A program made the translations under genes and the position numbers. Shown here in pieces: positions 15,080 to 23,214 of a stretch of DNA of 64,000 bases. The DNA comes from a virus. Numbering within the stretch: position 1 is the stretch's first letter; the number at the start of each line of letters is the position of its first letter. Under the pieces are notes generated by a model, which was not told where the DNA came from, did not search any database, and worked only from the letters and a program-made list of their open reading frames with translations. The DNA is taken from IMG/VR virus record IMGVR_UViG_3300032194_000381, positions 1 to 64,000 of that record; one strand, written 5' to 3'.

Positions 15080-15109
15080 AAAAAAGCCCGGGCCATAAAG
15101 ACCCAGGCT
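15080..15109 (-). terminator. Strong terminator, minus strand
   Basis: Reading leftwards, AGCCTGGGTC pairs with GGCCCGGGCT around a TTTAT loop and is followed by six T. It lies 19 bases after the stop of the secreted barrel-like gene. A similar hairpin with the same loop context (CCATAAAGA on the plus strand) is found at 63769. Confidence 0.85.
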
Positions 15110-15127
15110 GATTGATTCCTGTGTGAG

Positions 15128-15514
15128 TCAGAAGGAGTACTTGACGCCTCCCTTTGCACCATAGCCATTCTCTGCTGCGGTGACCAGGGACAGCTCTCCG
15201 TAAACGCTGACAGATTCTGAAACAGCAACAGCACCACCGGCCTTACCGGAGAACTCGATGGCATCAGAGTCACCTGCATCCACAGCGGAATAAGCAGGGC
15301 CGCCCTGGATGTAGTAGGAAGCGGGGCCGTTGGAACCTTCCCAACCCACGTGCAGCTCGTGCAGAGCAGAGTTGTAATCAGAACCGGTGTAGGAAAGGTT
15401 GGTTTCCCAGTTCAGATAGGGGCCAGCGAAGGCGGCGGGGGCAGAAGCCGCGAGGGCTGCAGCGGCTGCAAATAATTTCTTAAGCACAGTCTTTATAAAG
15501 AAATAAGACATCAA
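15128..15514 (-). CDS. Secreted beta-barrel-like cyanophage protein
   Basis: 128 residues with a signal peptide (KKLFAAAAALAASAPAAFA, cleavage before GPYLNWE). The mature part is made of short alternating strands with aromatic ends and finishes GYGAKGGVKYSF, an outer-membrane-barrel-like C-terminus. Similar small proteins are common in T4-like cyanophages, where function is unknown. Its own strong terminator suggests high expression as a single unit. Confidence 0.75.
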   Translation of the reverse strand: MMSYFFIKTVLKKLFAAAAALAASAPAAFAGPYLNWETNLSYTGSDYNSALHELHVGWEGSNGPASYYIQGGPAYSAVDAGDSDAIEFSGKAGGAVAVSESVSVYGELSLVTAAENGYGAKGGVKYSF

Positions 15515-15627
15515 AAAATGTAGCGTCGCTTAATCAAAAATTCAGCTATAGACACTCAAAAAAGTGACATTTGTGTGAGTATTCCTACTTAGTTTTAAGG
15601 GGGTTTAGAGTTTTAAGAAGGAGGAAC

Positions 15628-15858
15628 ATGAAAATGAACCGATTTATTCCACCATTTATTGCATCTTTCCTTACACTCGGTGTCGTTACACACGCACGAC
15701 CTGCCGTGTCAGCAAGATTCATCTGCGACGCCAAGGACGAACTGATCGCGACTGTCTACAACGATCCTTTCTTCTCAGAACCACGCAATCACAAAAAGAG
15801 AGACCAGCTAATCATGAGGATCCTTCGCGCAGAAAACGTCTGCTCGAAAAGAGATTAG
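15628..15858 (+). CDS. Small secreted protein, 76 aa
   Basis: The ATG at 15628 follows a near-perfect AAGGAGGAAC ribosome-binding site, which decides the start. Signal peptide (FIPPFIASFLTLGVVTHA), then a short mature domain with two Cys that may pair. Function unknown. Confidence 0.65.
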   Translation: MKMNRFIPPFIASFLTLGVVTHARPAVSARFICDAKDELIATVYNDPFFSEPRNHKKRDQLIMRILRAENVCSKRD

Positions 15859-15894
15859 CTGGCCTTATATTAAACAAACGGATGAAGAATCAAA

Positions 15895-16056
15895 ATGGCG
15901 AAGGAATCTGACCACCAGTCTGATACGGACGATAAGAAAGAGTCCTGTAGCGTAAAACCAGTTGAGGGCGGTGGCGATTGTTCCAATCAAGGCGATCAAC
16001 CTCAGCCTGCTCCTCTTTGTAATAACGGTTGCCCCTGTAAGTTAGCTGAGTCATGA
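15895..16056 (+). CDS. Small Cys-rich peptide, 53 aa
   Basis: Starts MAKESDHQSDTDDKK; a disordered acidic N-terminus and a Cys-rich end (CNNGCPCKLAES). It could be a small metal-binding or disulphide-bonded peptide. Function unknown. Confidence 0.5.
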   Translation: MAKESDHQSDTDDKKESCSVKPVEGGGDCSNQGDQPQPAPLCNNGCPCKLAES

Positions 16057-16155
16057 GAGTTCCTCTGAACTAACTTAATCCTACAAATTCAGTAACAATT
16101 AATACCGTTTACGTGGCAACACTTAACATTAAAAGAAGCTAAAGGTTTAGGGGTG

Positions 16156-16259
16156 CAACCTCACCGACGCTTTTCGGCAAGGTTGGTCAGTTTCCAGGTG
16201 TGAGAAACAGCAAAAATCACACCTCCCCGGGGCCTGCCGCTGTTCTTCTTCGGCCCTGG
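16156..16259 (+). ncRNA. Three-hairpin structured element
   Basis: Three hairpins stand in a row in a 240-base gap: 16156-16185 (CAACCT/AGGTTG, a CA/CA internal loop, CCGA/TCGG), 16196-16224 (AGGTGTGA/TCACACCT, perfect 8 bp) and 16227-16259 (CCGGGGCC/GGCCCTGG). No T-run follows; instead a -10-like TATAAT begins at 16263. This could be a small RNA, a 5' leader or a processing site. No known riboswitch class was recognised. Confidence 0.45.
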
Positions 16260-16296
16260 ATGTATAATAGTGTTATTAATCCTCAGCGCATGAACG

Positions 16297-16527
16297 GTGT
16301 TGTCGCTACCTCAGCCAAAACTTATAGGCTCTGTGTGCAGTGATTCCGGTTCACTCTCTGTTGTTGACCCGTGTCATATCAAGACTTCCAGGGCTGGCAA
16401 AATTAGATTCCCTAATTACAACCTTTACACATCGTTTGAAACTGAGATCGGAGACGGTGAGTTCCCGGTCTACGAAATGAGAGATCGCAACGGTAGACTT
16501 AAGTGCATCGTTATTAATATCGAATGA
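16297..16527 (+). CDS. Small DUF4241-like or gate-type protein, 76 aa
   Basis: GTG start after the structured element. The order SVxSDSGSLSVVDPCHI, YTSFETEIGDGEFPVYE, GRLKCIVI resembles a small all-beta family I associate with DUF4241-type proteins; the match is loose. Overlaps the next gene by 4 bases. Function unknown. Confidence 0.6.
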   Translation: MLSLPQPKLIGSVCSDSGSLSVVDPCHIKTSRAGKIRFPNYNLYTSFETEIGDGEFPVYEMRDRNGRLKCIVINIE

Positions 16528-16781
16528 AGTACGTTGATCCGGTCAAGAATCCGAACCTCTGGCTGGAAAAAACACTCCAAAAGATGATCGAGGACGGTAA
16601 GCCTGAAGACGTTCCGATCCTTAAAGACGCCATCCGAGTTATTGTTCACTGGCTTGAGCCAGGTCTAGTAGATCAGCTATTCGGTGAGTGGATCCAAAGC
16701 TACCTAAACGCTGTAAACGAACTAGAAAGCAGTCATAGTAACGTAGACCCCCCGTGTTCTCTAGAGGCTTCGGAGGAGTAA
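16524..16781 (+). CDS. Helical protein, 85 aa
   Basis: Starts MKYVDPVKNPNLWLE. The pattern PxLWxxxxQ, followed by helices of the sort LVDQLFGEW, is similar to the gene at 17246 (PELWNLMEQL, LNDKLDALFGG), suggesting paralogues. Its last 143 bases overlap the 3' end of a minus-strand gene. Confidence 0.6.
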   Translation: MKYVDPVKNPNLWLEKTLQKMIEDGKPEDVPILKDAIRVIVHWLEPGLVDQLFGEWIQSYLNAVNELESSHSNVDPPCSLEASEE

Positions 16782-17244
16782 CTCCGACAACATTTAGATA
16801 CTTCCAAACGTGATCCGTCACGAATGGTGGTCGATGCCAATAGAACTCTTTAGCTTCAGGATCAGCAGCAAAGTCAAGGTGATTGCGACGCAACCAGTCG
16901 AACACTTTGTACTGTTTGGCTGGTGCTCCTGATGTGCAATCGATCACAAGGCAGTCTCCAGGGGCAAGGTTCCAACGGAGTCGGCGTACTTCAGCGAAAC
17001 CTTTGTTCAATGCTTTGATGCCGGAGCGACCGTGAAACTTACGATCAACTGAACGACGACGCTTGTTCTTTCTTCTGTGATACCAATCGTTCAGCTGACG
17101 TGGTGACTTACCGATAGCGAATCCAACATTCCATAACCAGTGACCGGGCGCAAATTCATGTAAGGGTTCTAAGAAAACCTTACAAAGTTGTCCATCGACA
17201 AAAAATTTAGAGCTTGTAAACTTGCGGCGTACTCGATAGGACAT
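16639..17244 (-). CDS. Unknown protein, 201 aa
   Basis: Started at the ATG at 17244 (MSYRVRRKFTSSKFF); the frame extends further but would enter the divergent gene. Basic N-terminal half (RRKNKRRRSVDRK), then GDCLVIDCTSGAPAKQYK and TDHVWKYLNVVGVTPPKP. The sequence is well ordered and looks real, yet the C-terminal 47 residues overlap the plus-strand gene. The true end may lie nearer PPKPLENTGG. Family unknown. Confidence 0.6.
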   Translation of the reverse strand: MSYRVRRKFTSSKFFVDGQLCKVFLEPLHEFAPGHWLWNVGFAIGKSPRQLNDWYHRRKNKRRRSVDRKFHGRSGIKALNKGFAEVRRLRWNLAPGDCLVIDCTSGAPAKQYKVFDWLRRNHLDFAADPEAKEFYWHRPPFVTDHVWKYLNVVGVTPPKPLENTGGLRYYDCFLVRLQRLGSFGSTHRIADLLDLAQASEQ

Positions 17245-17245
17245 C

Positions 17246-17527
17246 GTGGAAGAACTTCTAAATATGATCCAAAGGGATCCAGAGTTGTGGAACCTGATGG
17301 AACAGCTCAAGCATCAAGATGAAGAGCCTACCGATTTCATTCTGAATGTAGCTCAAATGTTAGCGATTGAGTTTGAAGATCTCCACCGCACGGATCTTAA
17401 TGACAAGCTCGATGCCCTGTTCGGTGGCCTGCCTCCTAAAGCTTTCGAAATGGTTCCCCTGTTTCTTCACATTGCACTTGACATCTTCATGATGCGGGCG
17501 GTGCCCAACAAGAATGCAGAGGGCTGA
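17246..17527 (+). CDS. Helical protein, 93 aa
   Basis: GTG start one base from the divergent ATG of its neighbour, so promoters for both must lie within genes. Acidic helices; similar in layout to the protein at 16524. Function unknown. Confidence 0.6.
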   Translation: MEELLNMIQRDPELWNLMEQLKHQDEEPTDFILNVAQMLAIEFEDLHRTDLNDKLDALFGGLPPKAFEMVPLFLHIALDIFMMRAVPNKNAEG

Positions 17528-17530
17528 TCC

Positions 17531-17758
17531 ATGAGAGCTGGATTTGTCTTCGCCGATTTCGACAACAGACACGTGCTCTGTTTCGAAGGCAACGGTGTTG
17601 AGCTCGTACCTGCTGATAGCTCAGGCGCACTGAACCGAGCAATCTGCCTGAGCAGTAGAACCGAGATGAAAAACATTCAGGAAAAGCTTAAGGAGAAGGG
17701 ATTGATCGACGATCTCTACATCATTAACATTGGTGCGCTGTATAAGCGAGTCTTCTGA
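17531..17758 (+). CDS. Small protein, 75 aa
   Basis: Starts MRAGFVFADFDNRHV; an alpha/beta pattern with FADFDNRHVLCFEGNG. Three bases after the previous gene and nine before the polymerase, so probably co-transcribed with it. Function unknown. Confidence 0.65.
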   Translation: MRAGFVFADFDNRHVLCFEGNGVELVPADSSGALNRAICLSSRTEMKNIQEKLKEKGLIDDLYIINIGALYKRVF

Positions 17759-17767
17759 TCAAGTCTT

Positions 17768-19609
17768 ATGGCGAGATATGTATGCGACGTGGAGACGAAC
17801 GGACTGCTACCCGTACTGAATCGCGTACACTCTCTCGTGCTGCGAGATATTGATACTGGAGAGGCGATAAGTTGCTCGGAACATGGTAAGTATTTCCCGA
17901 TACAATATGGCCTTGATTTGTTATCAAAAGCCGACTTACTTGTAGGACATAATTTTATTAATTTTGATTTACGAGCGATATCTAAGGTCTACCCTACATT
18001 TAAAATTAAAGAAAATTGTGATGTTCATGACACGCTAATTATCAGTCGTGTGTGGGCTCCAGAGATTGAAACAATTGATGAACAAAAGTACCCACACATT
18101 GAGCCTAAGTACAAAGGAAAGCACTCTTTAGCGTCTTGGGGTGAACGTCTCGGCGTTGAGAAGATTAAGTTCATCCAAGAATCTGGTCTCGCTGCTGAAG
18201 AAGTATGGGATCAGTGGTCTGAGTCAATGCAGGTTTATTGCGAACAAGATACTCTGGTCACGCTCCGACTGTGGGAATACTTTCAAACGCAAGAAATCGA
18301 TCCACGATGTTTCGAACTCGAACATGAGTTCGCTACCATCATGACAATGCAGGAGCAACATGGGTTCCACTTTAATAGCCGAGCTGCTTTCGCGTTGGTC
18401 AACACACTTAAAACCAAGCGATCGGAAATTTACGATCAACTTCAAGAGGTGTTTCCGCCGATCGTCGAAGAGAGGTACTCCACCAAAACAGGCAACCGAC
18501 TCAAAGACAAAGTCATTCTATTTAATCCCGGTTCGCGTCAACAAACGGCACAGCGTTTACAGGAGCGTTACCCTGAAATTAGTTTCGACAGAACGGAGAA
18601 AGGGAATGAAAAAGTTGATGATGAAGTCCTTGAGAAACTTGGCGAAAAATACCCAGAAGCTAAACTACTGGGTGAGTACCAAATGCTCAACAAGCGCCTT
18701 GGGCAGATTGCTGAAGGTAAAGAAGCGTGGCTGAAACACAGCCAAGTTTATGAAGACGATCGTATCCACGGGACTGTAATCACCAACGCCTGTATCAGCG
18801 GGCGCTGCTCCCACCGACGTCCCAACATGGCGCAGATTCCGAGTGTAGGACATGCTTATGGAGCCGAATGTAGATCACTATTTATTGCTCCTGTGGGGTG
18901 GATTCTTTGCGGTTGTGACGCTAGCGGCTTGGAGTTGCGTGGACTTGGCGCTATGTTGGCTCACTTTGACGACGGTGAGTACGCCAAGCTTGTGAGCACA
19001 GACGGATTCGACATCCACACTTACAACGCACAACTATTTGGTATCTTTGACGGAGAAGGTGAGATCTCTAAAAAGACAAGAGATCTGTCGAAAAGATTAA
19101 TTTATGCCCTACTTTATGGGGCAGGTTCAAAGAAAGTTGGCAGTGTGATTGACCCATCATTAGGTGAGTGGGCACAGGCTGATTTGGGTAAGAAAACGAT
19201 CAACACCTTCTACAAAAACCTTCCGGCTATCAAGATGCTGAAGGACAAGATCGATGAAAGGATTACTCAGCGTGGTTACCTGACTGGGATCGATGGACGT
19301 CGTCTACAGATTCGCTCACGCCACTCCGCGCTTAATCAACTTCTTCAGTCGACTGGTGCGATCACCGTTAAGAAAGCAACCACTATTCTGTACGACGACC
19401 TGAAGGCAAAAGGGATGAAGTGGGGTGAGCACTTCGTATTTGTTGCTCACGTTCACGATGAAATTCAAGCTCTTGTAAGGCCCCAGTACAAAGAGATCTA
19501 CAAAGAGCTTGCTATCGATTCCTTTCGGAAGTCAGGAGAGTACTTCAACCTTAAGTGTCCGATGACTGGAGAAGCCAAGTTCGGACGCAACTGGATGGAG
19601 ACTCACTGA
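17768..19609 (+). CDS. polA: Family A DNA polymerase (T7-like)
   Basis: 613 residues. Replicates the phage genome. The N-terminal 3'-5' exonuclease has CDVETNG (D7, E9) and HNFINFDLRA. In the polymerase domain, motif A is GCDASGLELR near residue 381, motif B is SKRLIYALLYGAG near 441, and motif C is HVHDEIQ near 563. Motif B aligns with T7 gp5, placing Tyr at the position of E. coli Phe762, the variant associated with virulent phages. No 5'-3' exonuclease domain is present, as usual for phage enzymes. The gene is far more AT-rich than the SSB gene downstream. Confidence 0.97.
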   Translation: MARYVCDVETNGLLPVLNRVHSLVLRDIDTGEAISCSEHGKYFPIQYGLDLLSKADLLVGHNFINFDLRAISKVYPTFKIKENCDVHDTLIISRVWAPEIETIDEQKYPHIEPKYKGKHSLASWGERLGVEKIKFIQESGLAAEEVWDQWSESMQVYCEQDTLVTLRLWEYFQTQEIDPRCFELEHEFATIMTMQEQHGFHFNSRAAFALVNTLKTKRSEIYDQLQEVFPPIVEERYSTKTGNRLKDKVILFNPGSRQQTAQRLQERYPEISFDRTEKGNEKVDDEVLEKLGEKYPEAKLLGEYQMLNKRLGQIAEGKEAWLKHSQVYEDDRIHGTVITNACISGRCSHRRPNMAQIPSVGHAYGAECRSLFIAPVGWILCGCDASGLELRGLGAMLAHFDDGEYAKLVSTDGFDIHTYNAQLFGIFDGEGEISKKTRDLSKRLIYALLYGAGSKKVGSVIDPSLGEWAQADLGKKTINTFYKNLPAIKMLKDKIDERITQRGYLTGIDGRRLQIRSRHSALNQLLQSTGAITVKKATTILYDDLKAKGMKWGEHFVFVAHVHDEIQALVRPQYKEIYKELAIDSFRKSGEYFNLKCPMTGEAKFGRNWMETH

Positions 19610-19857
19610 AGTTCGGGATGTAAAGCGGACACTGATGCCTCGTAAGCAGCAATCACTGCAGGTGTCCACAGAGCTGCAGCAATTGCCTGAACTTCATCTG
19701 CTTCTCCAGTCACATCCTGACCAGGAACAACAAGGTGGCGGTGGTGGTTGCGTGCCAGCTCGACACCATCCTCTTCGACCACGGTAGTGGTGCGGATTTG
19801 GATGACTTGATTAGGCAGGATCTCTTCTTTAAGTTCAGTGCGCTTGGTGATAGCCAT
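19603..19857 (-). CDS. Tail-fibre-associated small protein
   Basis: 84 residues, starting MAITKRTELKEEILP, with VIQIRTTTVVEEDGVELARN and a helical end. This layout (short beta hairpins, EDGxEL, then EVQAIAAALWTPAVIAAYE) is a small family found next to cyanophage fibre genes, probably a fibre assembly or structural partner. It follows the fibre gene on the same strand. It overlaps the polymerase 3' end by 7 bases. Confidence 0.6.
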   Translation of the reverse strand: MAITKRTELKEEILPNQVIQIRTTTVVEEDGVELARNHHRHLVVPGQDVTGEADEVQAIAAALWTPAVIAAYEASVSALHPELQ

Positions 19858-19918
19858 TAGGAACGTCCTCCAGACGAAACAGGTTTAGGCGTAGTTTTGA
19901 GCCGTTGCGGGCAAGATT

Positions 19919-20623
19919 TCAAATCCTATATGTAAGAGTACTTTGAAAACTAACCCCATTAGCAACTGTTCCGCTATTGTCATAATTGAGAAGGACCATA
20001 GTTGTATTGCCTGCTGATAGCTGACACGTTGATAAATCTCCGGTAACGTTCTGCTCACGGGCAGCCCCACATTGCGTACCAAGGGCACTGCTCGCAGGGA
20101 AAGGAGCACCTGTTATATATAAGTAAGCACCAGCAGCGGTGCCCGCCGTTGTAACACCTGCTGTAAATTGAAGATGAACAACATTCCCAATCTTGGTGTA
20201 TCTGCCACCAACAGTTCCGACCGTGGTAATCGTACCAGAAGATGACGAGACTCCAGGAGTCCAAGTGCCCTCCTCATAATCGTCGAGAGCGTTTGTAGTA
20301 GCCGTGTCGCCGTTAAAAGAAATACCGCCGCCTGATTGGACTCTTAACTGCTCAGAAACACCGCTACTTGTAACAATAAAAGAGGCGGTTGATGAGGCTC
20401 CAAAGTAACCTCGGACTGTACCCGCATCACTTAATTGAACTTTATTTGAATTGCTATTTGCGCTGTTAATTTCGACAGGAACACCATTCCCTTCTACGTC
20501 TAACCTGGTGCTAGCAGTTGTCGTTCCGATGGCAACGTTACCAGAACTAGTGACAGTGATTGCATCGTCAGGTGCAGACGTGTTGCTAAAACCTTTCAGA
20601 AGTTGGGCGCGTGTTTGACTCAT
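19919..20623 (-). CDS. Tail fibre protein with YEEGTWTP domain
   Basis: 234 residues. The N-terminal part has fibre-like repeats (ITVTSSGNVAIGTTTASTRL, then LRVQSGGGISFNG). It leads to LDDYEEGTWTPG, the start of a C-terminal beta-domain common in cyanophage fibres and receptor-binding proteins. Its location inside the replication block, far from the main fibre cluster, suggests a mobile accessory fibre. Confidence 0.8.
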   Translation of the reverse strand: MSQTRAQLLKGFSNTSAPDDAITVTSSGNVAIGTTTASTRLDVEGNGVPVEINSANSNSNKVQLSDAGTVRGYFGASSTASFIVTSSGVSEQLRVQSGGGISFNGDTATTNALDDYEEGTWTPGVSSSSGTITTVGTVGGRYTKIGNVVHLQFTAGVTTAGTAAGAYLYITGAPFPASSALGTQCGAAREQNVTGDLSTCQLSAGNTTMVLLNYDNSGTVANGVSFQSTLTYRI

Positions 20624-20710
20624 TTCTCTATTGCGGAATGTTTCTTAACACTTTTATATATGGCAATTCTATGCGGTCCAACTACAGTTTGTTGGCTCCT
20701 CTGAAGCACC

Positions 20711-20884
20711 ATGAACTCAGACAAGCCCACCATCACACAGGGCGCTCTCGACAAATTCAGCTATCTCGATCTTGTCGAGATGCACGATGACCTCGAGGAA
20801 TGGATGGAGGTCTGGCAAAACAGGCTGACCCAAATCCAAGAAGAAATCAAAAAACGTATCGAGGATAACCTTCTGAAGAAATGA
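20711..20884 (+). CDS. Small coiled-coil protein, 57 aa
   Basis: Starts MNSDKPTITQGALDK; ends in a charged coiled coil (RLTQIQEEIKKRIED). Overlaps the deaminase by 4 bases (ATGA). Function unknown. Confidence 0.6.
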   Translation: MNSDKPTITQGALDKFSYLDLVEMHDDLEEWMEVWQNRLTQIQEEIKKRIEDNLLKK

Positions 20885-21339
20885 ACATACTCACACAGGG
20901 CAAATGGGACGTCCGTTTCCTGAAGCTGGCCCACGAAGTCGCCAGCTGGAGTAAGGATCCCAGCACAAAAGTCGGATGCGTACTTGTCAAGGACAAGAAA
21001 GTCGTCAGCCTTGGCTACAACGGTTTACCTGCAGGTGTCGAGGATTCTCTCGAGCGCCTCGGTAACCGTGAGATTAAGTACGAAATCACGGTTCATGCAG
21101 AAGTCAACGCTGTTACAACTGCTGCACTCCACGGGGTCAGTACTAATGGCGCTACTGCGTACGTCACTTTCCATCCATGCAGTCGCTGTGCTGCTGTACT
21201 TATCAACGCTGGCATTTCGACCGTCGTTGTTTCAGCCCACACCATTAATGCTGACAGGTGGCTCGACAGTTTCCGCCTCGCCGCATCACTACTCAATGAG
21301 GCCGGAATCGGTCACGAGATTGTAGATCCTCAAATCTAA
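20881..21339 (+). CDS. dCMP deaminase
   Basis: 152 residues. Deaminates dCMP to dUMP, the substrate of ThyX. Zinc-binding and catalytic residues are visible: H72-A-E74 (HAEVNA) and C100-x-x-C103 (PCSRC). The N-terminal SKDPSTKVGCVLV and GYNGLPAG are typical of phage and bacterial dCMP deaminases. Adjacent to and coupled with the SSB gene. Confidence 0.92.
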   Translation: MNILTQGKWDVRFLKLAHEVASWSKDPSTKVGCVLVKDKKVVSLGYNGLPAGVEDSLERLGNREIKYEITVHAEVNAVTTAALHGVSTNGATAYVTFHPCSRCAAVLINAGISTVVVSAHTINADRWLDSFRLAASLLNEAGIGHEIVDPQI

Positions 21340-22031
21340 TGAACATCCTCTCCGCAACAGCCAAGTTCGTCGGCACCGCTCAAACCGAAAACGGTGTCCG
21401 ATGCATGCACGTCGAGATCCAAACCATGGGCTCGAAAGCACTCCCCATCCCTGTCTATCTGATCCCAACCAGGGCAGCCGGTGACAGCTTCTGTCCTGAT
21501 GCTTACGAGGCAGGCACAACCCTGATCTTCACTGGGCGAATGTACCCCAGCAAAAGCGATTACAAGATGTACATCGCTCCGACTACACCAATCCAGACTG
21601 TCCCTGGCGGCATCATGCTGAACCAAGTACAGGCCGCCGGTGGCGTTGGTTTCATCGCCGAAGAACGCCGGGAAGATCTGTTCGGTTGCGGAATGCTGTG
21701 TAAAGCACCAGCGCAAAAGCTTCTGAACTTCAGCTGGGAAGATGATGTTCCTCTCCGCCTCGATGCATGGGGTGATGACGCTACCCGCTTCAAAAAGTTC
21801 ATCTACAAGGGTCGGCAGATCGCCATCGGGGGCAAGCTCCGCTACGAGTCATGGCAAGGGAAGGACGGCCCCCGAAGCGCTTACAAGGTGCAGATCCGGG
21901 GCGGTCAATACACTTTCTTCGGAAAGAACAACCCCGACAAAGCAGCTCCCAAGAAGGAGGAAGTGACTGCGAGTGCACTCAAAACTGTGATCCCCCAACC
22001 CGTCCCTGGAGGGGATGAAATTCCGTTTTGA
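21339..22031 (+). CDS. ssb: Single-stranded DNA-binding protein
   Basis: 230 residues. It binds ssDNA at the replication fork. The beta-rich body could hold two OB-folds (about residues 1-85 and 105-195), which is inference from strand pattern. The C-terminus ends PVPGGDEIPF, the acidic hydrophobic tail by which SSBs recruit partners. The start overlaps the deaminase stop by one base. A terminator hairpin follows about 50 bases after the stop. Confidence 0.8.
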   Translation: MNILSATAKFVGTAQTENGVRCMHVEIQTMGSKALPIPVYLIPTRAAGDSFCPDAYEAGTTLIFTGRMYPSKSDYKMYIAPTTPIQTVPGGIMLNQVQAAGGVGFIAEERREDLFGCGMLCKAPAQKLLNFSWEDDVPLRLDAWGDDATRFKKFIYKGRQIAIGGKLRYESWQGKDGPRSAYKVQIRGGQYTFFGKNNPDKAAPKKEEVTASALKTVIPQPVPGGDEIPF

Positions 22032-22079
22032 TTTTATGGCGCCGTTTTGGTACCGTCGCTAGCTTCATATCGAGAGGGA

Positions 22080-22105
22080 AGGCTCTGGGGAACCAGGGCT
22101 TTTTC
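22080..22105 (+). terminator. Terminator after ssb
   Basis: GGCTCTGG pairs with CCAGGGCT around GGAA and is followed by five T. It sits between ssb and the next gene, and so may act as an attenuator for the latter. Confidence 0.75.
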
Positions 22106-22127
22106 TCTGTCCATACCGTTGAAACTT

Positions 22128-23066
22128 ATGTCAGTTCTTGACCGTTACCTGAACACTGAGAAGTACCAGGGTGTGATGCGTGAACTCGCAATCGCACAGA
22201 TCCTCAATGAAAAGACCAAGCCCGGTCTGTTCATCAAACAAAACGCTCTCGATCGTTGCGGTTTCACCGGCGACGCTGACGACTTCCCCAATGCGGAGGC
22301 CGACTACGAGCACGTCTTCAACACTGGAGACACCGAGAAGGGCATGTTCTTTAAGACCCCACGGATGCTGATCATCCACGGTGGCAACCCGAAGGACACC
22401 ACCTTCATCGAGAACTCCAAAAACAAGGGTGAGATCGTCGGTATCTACCCGCAAGACAACTATCTCTACGACGACTGGGAAGAGAAGAACCCCGGTCAAC
22501 CTTGTCCTTACAAGCGTCGCCGCCTGATCCTTATGTATCTGGTGGATGAGGACGGTGCGGCTGCACACAAAAAGCCGCTGATCCTGTCACTCCACGGTGG
22601 TGCATCACGCGAGTTCGTGTCTGCCTATGGGCGCTTCCTCGAGCAACTCGAAGGCGCATTCAGCGACAAGTACGAGCTCAAGAGCGCCACGGGCTTTGAC
22701 CCCAAACAGGCTGCAGCTGCGATCTTCACCCCCACCTTCGGGACCGTGATGTACGGCGAGAAGCAGAAGTCTGCAATCGCAGTGCCCAAGACCTGGAAGG
22801 AACCGACCGCCAAGAACCTCGAGGAGTTCTTCCCGAAGAAAGGCGAAGACATTGATTACATCGAGGATGTGCACGAAAGTGTGACCATGGAGGTCTACTG
22901 CGCCAAGTTCTTCAAGCAATGCGAAAAGGAGATTGGCATCAATGCTCTGGCACCAGGTGTCGACCTGACCAACCTGACCCTGCCTGTGCCTGAGGGTTCA
23001 GGTGGCATCCGCGCCATGCTCGCCTCAAAAGACGAGACCGGGGCTATCGAAGGTGGACTGAAGTAA
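22128..23066 (+). CDS. Conserved cyanobacterial/cyanophage protein (DUF5895-like)
   Basis: 312 residues from the ATG at 22128; the longer frame would start before the terminator hairpin. Contains LIIHGGNPKDTTF, PYKRRRLILMYLVD, PLILSLHGGASREF and TPTFGTVMYGEKQKS. I associate this layout with a cyanobacterial family, probably DUF5895, but could not check. GC-rich and close to ssb in codon use. A role in DNA replication or repair is suggested only by position. Confidence 0.6.
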   Translation: MSVLDRYLNTEKYQGVMRELAIAQILNEKTKPGLFIKQNALDRCGFTGDADDFPNAEADYEHVFNTGDTEKGMFFKTPRMLIIHGGNPKDTTFIENSKNKGEIVGIYPQDNYLYDDWEEKNPGQPCPYKRRRLILMYLVDEDGAAAHKKPLILSLHGGASREFVSAYGRFLEQLEGAFSDKYELKSATGFDPKQAAAAIFTPTFGTVMYGEKQKSAIAVPKTWKEPTAKNLEEFFPKKGEDIDYIEDVHESVTMEVYCAKFFKQCEKEIGINALAPGVDLTNLTLPVPEGSGGIRAMLASKDETGAIEGGLK

Positions 23067-23106
23067 CCTTTTTCTGGAATCCTTAACAGATTCTCTTACA
23101 TACTGT

Positions 23107-23214
23107 GCGGGGGCTGAGGAGAGTCCCCGCTTACAAATGTGGTCCAGAACTAAGGCGCTCAGGCCGCCTTAAGTTCCATCAATCGTAGACGGGGGTGAGA
23201 GCCCTCGTTTTTTT
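23107..23214 (+). terminator. Three hairpins ending in a terminator
   Basis: GCGGGG/CCCCGC (23107-23130), GAACTAAGGCG/CGCCTTAAGTTC (23147-23176) and ACGGGGGT/GCCCTCGT (23189-23208) follow the stop of the previous gene; the last is followed by seven T and is a proper terminator. The first two have no T-run and may be a 3' stabiliser or small RNA. The terminator lies inside the 3' end of a minus-strand gene. Confidence 0.65.

Noticed and set aside
15040-15279. Minus-strand frame over the barrel-like gene
   Set aside because: Overlaps a strong terminator and the well-supported secreted protein; sequence is unlike protein.
19603-20623. Tail-fibre pair inside the replication block as a mobile element
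   Set aside because: No transposase, inverted repeats or target duplication could be seen; it is reported as a misplaced fibre module only.
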